From positions 1-10,403 of the forward strand of contig NZ_JAACKB010000357.1 in the NCBI RefSeq assembly GCF_010892395.1: DNA of 10,403 nt, in the 5' to 3' direction. The position numbers were made by a program, and so were the translations under genes. This document shows, one piece after another, positions 6,723 through 10,403 of the stretch. The stretch's first letter is position 1; each line of letters starts with the position of its first letter. The stretch comes from Sulfurovum sp. bin170. Its GTDB lineage: Bacteria > Campylobacterota > Campylobacteria > Campylobacterales > Sulfurovaceae. The notes below the pieces were generated by a model, which had not been told where the DNA came from, did not search any database, and saw nothing but the letters and a program-made list of their open reading frames with translations.

Positions 6723-7626
6723 ATCCATCTTCCTTTAATTTTTCAATCTCTTCAACGCTCAAACCTGTAATCAAAGCGATGGTATCTATATCTATATTTT
6801 GCTTTAGAGATGTTTTGGCTATCTCAATCTTCTCTTCTTTTTTTCCCTCTTCTCTTCCCTCTTTTTTTCCTCTCTTCTCACCTATCTCTTCCCCCTCAAC
6901 TTTTGCCGTATATAGAAGAGAAGCCTTATACATCCTATTCTGTTCTCTTCTCTCATAGACTGCTCTTGCTCTGTCCCCAAGTTTCATCACATTCAAAGTC
7001 TCTTTGGCTTCATCTAGCCCTTTAGCTTTGAACTTATCTTTTATCTCCTCATTTTTGAGAAAATATATCCACTCATCCAAGCTATTTTTTGCAATATCAT
7101 TAAATTTATCAACACGAATAACAAAATACTCTGGGTAAATTTCATAGACTCTATCTATTAGGAATTTGTTTTTTTGATTTTGTGATGGATCCAGTATCTC
7201 TTCATTATCATGAAACCCCCTAAATTCAGTTCTCCCATGATAGATATAGTCTCTACCTTGACCCAACTCAAAATAGACAATATTGACAGAATAGACCTTT
7301 TTGACCTCGACATAACCATCACCTTTTTTGATATATTCTGTAATCAATTTAGAAGAACCATAAAGCATTCGGTTGAAATAGTCGATTTGACTGCTGTGTT
7401 GTACCTCAATCAGAATCAACTCACCACTCTCATTTTTTGTTAACAAATCAACTCTATTAAATTTGTCATCTTCCGTCTCTTGGTTGGCTTCACTCTCCAA
7501 AATTTCTTGAATCTTTACATCAAATTTTAGAAGTTCTGTTAAAAACCCTTCCAAGATTCCAAAGTTTGCTTTTTGACGCAAAATCTTCTTCATCGCCCAG
7601 TCAAAACTTACCAGTTTTCTTGACAT
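6721..7626 (-). CDS. Rpn-family PD-(D/E)XK nuclease / transposase-like protein
   Basis: A 301-residue protein, the usual length for Rpn/PDDEXK_2 (PF12784-like) proteins. The start ATG at 7626 has an AGGAGT ribosome site 7 nt upstream. The opening VSFDWAMKKIL with FLTELL (residues 6-33) is the family N-terminus. The nuclease core shows D60 (NRVDLL) and E74-V75-Q76 (ILIEVQ), the D-x13-E-x-Q form of the PD-(D/E)XK motif that this family uses, followed by DYFNRMLYGSSKLI at 82-95. The C-terminus is a highly charged Lys/Glu/Gly linker at 244-268 and a short helical hairpin ending LSVEEIEKLKEDG, again usual for the group. Rpn proteins are DNA endonucleases that stimulate RecA-independent recombination and some have been tied to phage defence or to transposon-like spread. 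All key residues are present, so the gene looks intact. It is divergent from era and upstream of, in the same direction as, the antitoxin gene (109-bp gap). Confidence 0.88.
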   Translation of the reverse strand: MSRKLVSFDWAMKKILRQKANFGILEGFLTELLKFDVKIQEILESEANQETEDDKFNRVDLLTKNESGELILIEVQHSSQIDYFNRMLYGSSKLITEYIKKGDGYVEVKKVYSVNIVYFELGQGRDYIYHGRTEFRGFHDNEEILDPSQNQKNKFLIDRVYEIYPEYFVIRVDKFNDIAKNSLDEWIYFLKNEEIKDKFKAKGLDEAKETLNVMKLGDRARAVYERREQNRMYKASLLYTAKVEGEEIGEKRGKKEGREEGKKEEKIEIAKTSLKQNIDIDTIALITGLSVEEIEKLKEDG

Positions 7627-7646
7627 TTGCAGACTCCTTTTTTCTG

Positions 7647-7652
7647 ATTATA
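7647..7652 (-). promoter_or_regulatory. Extended -10 promoter for the Rpn-type gene
   Basis: On the minus strand the sequence reads TGATATAAT, an extended -10 (TGN plus TATAAT), ending 20 nt before the ATG. A start about 7 nt downstream would give a very short leader that still contains the AGGAGT site. No -35 match is seen, which an extended -10 can compensate for. Confidence 0.5.
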
Positions 7653-7702
7653 TCATAAAAAATAGTGGGTTATCATATCGACCAACTTATAGCCATTTTG
7701 AA

Positions 7703-7739
7703 CTCGCTCCCATCGCTCCTGCGTGGGAGTGTATATGAG
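7703..7739 (-). repeat. Palindromic hairpin repeat, copy A (inverted relative to B and C)
   Basis: A 37-bp element. On the minus strand it has outer arms CTCCCA/TGGGAG, inner arms CGC/GCG, a loop AGGA and a single bulged A on the 3' side, closed by CTCA at the 5' end and CGAG at the 3' end. It matches copy C at 27 of 37 aligned positions without gaps. It belongs to a type of short GC-rich palindrome that I recall as scattered in intergenic regions of many environmental proteobacteria. Confidence 0.8.
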
Positions 7740-7769
7740 CATTATGGAGTTTTTAAACAGTTTGTGACT

Positions 7770-7808
7770 CTCGTTATGCGTCTCCCACCGAGGACGGATG
7801 GGAACGAG
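7770..7808 (+). repeat. Palindromic hairpin repeat, copy B
   Basis: A 39-bp element with arms TCCCA (7783-7787) and TGGGA (7799-7803), inner arms CCG/CGG, loop AGGA (7791-7794) and bulged A at 7798. CTCG at 7770-7773 and CGAG at 7805-7808 form an outer clamp. The architecture is the same as copies A and C, with different but complementary inner pairs. Confidence 0.8.
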
Positions 7809-7813
7809 CGATT

Positions 7814-7850
7814 CTCGTATGCATCCCCACTAAGGATGGATGGGGACGAG
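7814..7850 (+). repeat. Palindromic hairpin repeat, copy C
   Basis: A 37-bp element with arms TCCCCA (7824-7829) and TGGGGA (7841-7846), inner arms CTA/TGG (one G-T wobble), loop AGGA (7833-7836), bulged A at 7840 and terminal CTCG/CGAG clamp. It follows copy B by 5 bp. Upstream of era it could act as a processing or attenuation structure, but no U-tract follows, so it is not a canonical terminator. Confidence 0.8.
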
Positions 7851-7923
7851 TAATTATATTTGTGACACTAAAGTTAATAGTTTATTAGTTATACTACGAA
7901 AAATTTTTAAAAAGAGAAAAGAG

Positions 7924-8805
7924 ATGACAAAATCAGGATTTATAGCTGTTGTTGGGCGACCAAACTCGGGGAAATCTACACTACTCAATCACCTAATAGG
8001 TGAAAAACTTGCAATGGTATCAAAAAAAGCACAGGCTACTAGAAAACGGATGAATATTATTGTGATGCATGGTGAGCATCAGTTAATTTTTGTGGATACT
8101 CCAGGGATTCATAGAAAAGAGCGATTGATTAATGAGTTTATGCTAGAAGAGGCACTAAAAGCTATGGGCGATAGTGATTTGATTCTATTTTTGGCTCCTG
8201 TGACTGATAAGCTTGATGAGTATGAGAAGTTTTTGGCTCTAAATGAGTCGAAACGGGCAAAACATATAATTATACTGACCAAAATAGACCATGTACGACA
8301 AGAGAAGATACTAGAAAAACTTGGACAGTATCAGAGGTATCAGGATAGGTTTGAGGCTATTATTCCATTTTCTGTTAACAAAAAAGTTGGCAAAAAGGCA
8401 CTTTTGGATGAGGTGGTAAAGTATCTACCAGAGTCACCAGCACTCTTTGATACGGATATAATGACTACAGATAATATTCGTGATATATACAAAGAGCTTA
8501 TCCGTGAATCGGTGTTTGAGAATCTATCTGATGAGATACCTTATGAGTCTGATGTGACTATTGAGAAGATAGATGAAGGTGACCTTATGGACAGAGTTTA
8601 TGCTACTATAGTAGTGGAAAAAGAGACCCAAAAGGGCATTATTGTGGGAAACAAAGGTGAGGGGATAAAACGCGTGGGACGACTTGCTAGAAAACAACTT
8701 GAACTCTTTTCACAGAAAAAAATTTACCTAGATTTACATGTCTCTGTAAAGAAAGGTTGGAGCAAAAGCAGAGGTAGTTTGGAGGAGCAGGGGTACATTT
8801 TTTAA
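7924..8805 (+). CDS. era: GTPase Era (16S rRNA/30S assembly)
   Basis: A 293-residue protein, the standard Era length. The ATG at 7924, preceded by a purine-rich AAAGAGAAAAGAG, gives the usual Era N-terminus; the frame runs back to 7840 but that part crosses hairpin repeat C. GTPase motifs: G1 GRPNSGKST (11-19; the usual form has V in place of S15), switch I with QATRKR (37-42) including G2 T39, G3 DTPG (58-61), G4 TKID (119-122) and a G5-like FSVNKK (149-154). The link region has EIPY (204-207), and the C-terminal KH domain shows IIVGNKGEGIK (239-249) with its GxxG loop, which binds the 3' end of 16S rRNA. Era couples 30S maturation to growth and is essential in many bacteria. In the Campylobacterota I remember, era follows hslU; here the upstream neighbour is the divergent Rpn gene. 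No terminator is seen after it. Confidence 0.97.
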   Translation: MTKSGFIAVVGRPNSGKSTLLNHLIGEKLAMVSKKAQATRKRMNIIVMHGEHQLIFVDTPGIHRKERLINEFMLEEALKAMGDSDLILFLAPVTDKLDEYEKFLALNESKRAKHIIILTKIDHVRQEKILEKLGQYQRYQDRFEAIIPFSVNKKVGKKALLDEVVKYLPESPALFDTDIMTTDNIRDIYKELIRESVFENLSDEIPYESDVTIEKIDEGDLMDRVYATIVVEKETQKGIIVGNKGEGIKRVGRLARKQLELFSQKKIYLDLHVSVKKGWSKSRGSLEEQGYIF

Positions 8806-8830
8806 CTCAATTTAACTCTATCACTACAAT

Positions 8831-8889
8831 TTCTTAAAAAATATTCTAATCTAACACTAGATGTTAAACTTAATATACTTTTTTAAGAA
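8831..8889. repeat. 11-bp inverted repeat in the spacer after era
   Basis: TTCTTAAAAAA (8831-8841) and TTTTTTAAGAA (8879-8889) are perfect inverse copies separated by 37 bp. The arms have one G-C pair each, so a hairpin would be weak; a protein-binding pair of sites or a chance effect of AT-richness are alternatives. The rest of the 180-bp spacer 8806-8985 is AT-rich and shows no small gene. Confidence 0.45.
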
Positions 8890-8938
8890 TATATCTCCTT
8901 AAACTAATCTTACAAGCCACAATTAATATCATTATTAA

Positions 8939-8944
8939 TATAAT
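8939..8944 (+). promoter_or_regulatory. Candidate -10 box for the gene downstream of era
   Basis: TATAAT lies 41 nt before the ATG at 8986, in a run of A and T. No -35 is recognised. The nearest ribosome-site candidate is AAGGGATGG (8963-8971), 14 nt before the ATG, which is longer than usual spacing. It suggests the gene can be transcribed apart from era. Confidence 0.3.
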
Positions 8945-8985
8945 AACTATTAATAAGATTATAAGGGATGGTAAATTAAACAATT

Positions 8986-10403
8986 ATGTCAACAGAAATT
9001 ATAGACCCTAGAATAAAAAAATTTAAAAAAATTATTACAGTTGATCCCTACACTCATACAGACTATGAATATAGAGAACAGGTTCTAAAACCTATAGAGA
9101 AACTATCACTAGATAACAAAAATTTTGTAATTTCATATATTAGAAACAGAGATATGATAATCGCGTCATTTGATATTGGATATGGTGTGGATGAGGCTGA
9201 ACTTGATGATATGCTCTATATGAAAGCGTATGATGAGTTGGGTCTTGACCCTGAAAAAGAGTATACTATAAGTCATCAAAAGGCGGACAGTGATGAGAGT
9301 AGTGGAGTATATAATCTCTTTATTACTGAACCTGAAGTCATTGAGGAAAACACCGCCTATGTACTAGAGAAGACAAGCTATATCGACCTTCTCATTCCTG
9401 CACCTCTTCTCTATAAAACACTCTATACAAGTGAGACCTTAGATAGTAGCGAGTCACATTGTTATATATACTTTACAATGGATGATGCTTTTGTTACGAT
9501 ATATAAAAATGGAGAGTTTTTATACTCTAAATCTTTGGAGTATTCACTCACTCAGATATATGAAAAATATTGTGCAATGATTGGTGAAAAAGTTGATAAA
9601 AAAGAGTTTTTTGAGATATTGGAATCAGAAGGTCTAAAAGCCACAGACTCTGACTATCAGCAGAATTTAATGAAGATGTTTGGGGAGATATTTTTACAGA
9701 TAAATGATATTATTATCTATACAAAAAGAGCTTATGGTATAGATGTGATACAGAAACTATTTTTAGGCTCTATCAAAAGTCCTATCATAGGTCTTGGTGA
9801 TTATGGATATAACTATCTGGGAATTCCTACATTTAACTTGGATTTTAACTTTGGTATGAAAAATGATGAGTGGTATGTTGACCAATTCCAATATATGATG
9901 GTTCAATCTGGACTAGACTATATCCAAAATCCAAGAAAGGTGATGAATCTTACCACAGTACCAAGACCACCTGTTTTTAGCAAAAGAGCAAGTGGTCAAT
10001 TTATTATCAGTGCTACTCTATCATCACTTCTTGCACTGGGTGTACCAATATTTTATCTGGTGCAGTCCTATTTGATTGATGCTCATATATTACAACTATC
10101 TAGTGAAAATGCCAACTACTCTAAGATAACAGCAAAATATAAGAAGATACTAAAAGAGAAGAGAGATATAATAAAAGAGAATAAAAAAGAGTTAGCTAAA
10201 ATCAATAATATCTTTGATGGAAAAGCCAAAACTCTAACCTCTATATATAATAAAAAAGTTGACTATAGACTGAAATCTGGTCTACTAAATAAGTTTGCTC
10301 ATGACCTTATAGAGTATGAGGTTAAGTTAGAGAAGATAAGTAGTGATGAGGATAATTTTACACTATCTGTTGTTAGTGATGATGATAAAAAAATAACAAA
10401 ATA
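8986..10403 (+). CDS. GspL/PilM-like membrane protein downstream of era, 3' end outside window
   Basis: The frame is open from the ATG at 8986 to the window edge (472 codons plus 2 nt), so the C-terminus is missing. An upstream ATG at 8968 meets a stop after two codons. No signal peptide is present. Residues 1 to about 325 look like a soluble cytoplasmic domain; stretches such as ASFDIGYGV, LLIPAPLLYKTLY and CYIYFTMDDAFVTIYKNGEF recall actin-like PilM/GspL folds, but I cannot identify a clear nucleotide motif. One transmembrane helix lies near residues 338-361 (FIISATLSSLLALGVPIFYL), preceded by VMNLTTVPRPPVFSKRASG and followed by a Lys/Glu-rich coiled coil (about 366-415). Cytoplasmic actin-like domain, single helix, then coiled coil and periplasmic domain is the layout of GspL or a PilM-PilN fusion. 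Campylobacter jejuni has a transmembrane protein gene (Cj0660c, from memory) beside era, probably the counterpart. The function is unproven. Confidence 0.7.
   Translation, partial: MSTEIIDPRIKKFKKIITVDPYTHTDYEYREQVLKPIEKLSLDNKNFVISYIRNRDMIIASFDIGYGVDEAELDDMLYMKAYDELGLDPEKEYTISHQKADSDESSGVYNLFITEPEVIEENTAYVLEKTSYIDLLIPAPLLYKTLYTSETLDSSESHCYIYFTMDDAFVTIYKNGEFLYSKSLEYSLTQIYEKYCAMIGEKVDKKEFFEILESEGLKATDSDYQQNLMKMFGEIFLQINDIIIYTKRAYGIDVIQKLFLGSIKSPIIGLGDYGYNYLGIPTFNLDFNFGMKNDEWYVDQFQYMMVQSGLDYIQNPRKVMNLTTVPRPPVFSKRASGQFIISATLSSLLALGVPIFYLVQSYLIDAHILQLSSENANYSKITAKYKKILKEKRDIIKENKKELAKINNIFDGKAKTLTSIYNKKVDYRLKSGLLNKFAHDLIEYEVKLEKISSDEDNFTLSVVSDDDKKITK

Noticed and set aside
6612..6728. N-terminal extension of the antitoxin frame up to 6728
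   Set aside because: It overlaps the nuclease gene end, translates the 29-bp repeat, and has no ribosome site, whereas the ATG at 6611 has AGGAGT at good spacing and the standard family N-terminus.
7783..7846. Rho-independent terminators at the hairpins
   Set aside because: None of the hairpins is followed by a T-run on either strand, and they lie upstream of two divergent genes.
7703..7850. CRISPR array
   Set aside because: The three repeats differ in orientation and spacing (30 bp, then 5 bp) and are only about 70 percent alike, so they are not regular repeats with unique spacers.
7665..7853. Small + strand open frame in the Rpn-era spacer
   Set aside because: It is made largely of the three hairpin repeats and shows no protein-like composition or ribosome site.
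7840..7923. Longer era start at 7840
   Set aside because: The extra residues cross hairpin repeat C and are not Era-like; the ATG at 7924 gives the conserved N-terminus right before the G1 motif.

Overview
The window looks like an accessory (defence/mobile) block placed beside a conserved chromosomal housekeeping locus. The right end, with era followed by a conserved membrane-protein gene on the + strand, together with the AT-rich composition and abundant ATA, AGA and CTA codons, suggests a Campylobacterota (epsilonproteobacterial) chromosome, perhaps a Sulfurimonas/Sulfurovum-type sulfur oxidiser. This is inferred from protein style and recalled gene order, not from a database search.

Layout. 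(1) 1-2041, + strand: the 3' part of an rloA-like AAA/ABC-type ATPase gene, open at the left edge, and a complete rloB-like gene starting 2 nt after it. These two use almost only GAA for Glu and favour TTA for Leu, unlike the rest of the window, so they look recently acquired. (2) 2042-2121: a short convergent gap holding the first copy of a 29-bp direct repeat. (3) 2122-5887, - strand: a large STAND NTPase (NB-ARC-like core, winged-helix LHD motif, about seven TPRs) and, 1 nt after its stop codon, a radical SAM/SPASM maturase-like enzyme. They are translationally coupled and form the most interesting unit of the window. (4) 6012-6611, - strand: a Phd/YefM antitoxin and RelE/ParE toxin pair with abutting stop and start codons. 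(5) 6694-6722: the second copy of the 29-bp repeat, so the repeats bracket the STAND/rSAM pair and the toxin-antitoxin pair as one 4.6-kb segment. (6) 6721-7626, - strand: an Rpn-type PD-(D/E)XK nuclease/transposase-like gene. (7) 7627-7923: the divergent spacer, with a promoter for the Rpn gene and three copies of a palindromic hairpin family whose paired arms covary. (8) 7924-8805: era, + strand. (9) 8806-8985: an AT-rich spacer with an 11-bp inverted repeat. (10) 8986 to the right edge: a GspL/PilM-like protein with one membrane helix, cut by the window end.

How the parts may work together: RloAB-type pairs, STAND sensors, Rpn nucleases and toxin-antitoxin modules often cluster in defence islands, and here they lie upstream of era where, in the Campylobacterota I remember, hslV-hslU would be expected. 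The STAND-TPR protein could sense a signal and control or present a substrate to the radical SAM enzyme; this resembles the FxsT/FxsB pairing of actinobacterial FxSxx-COOH peptide systems, but no precursor peptide gene is visible here. The toxin-antitoxin pair inside the same repeat-bounded segment may stabilise it.
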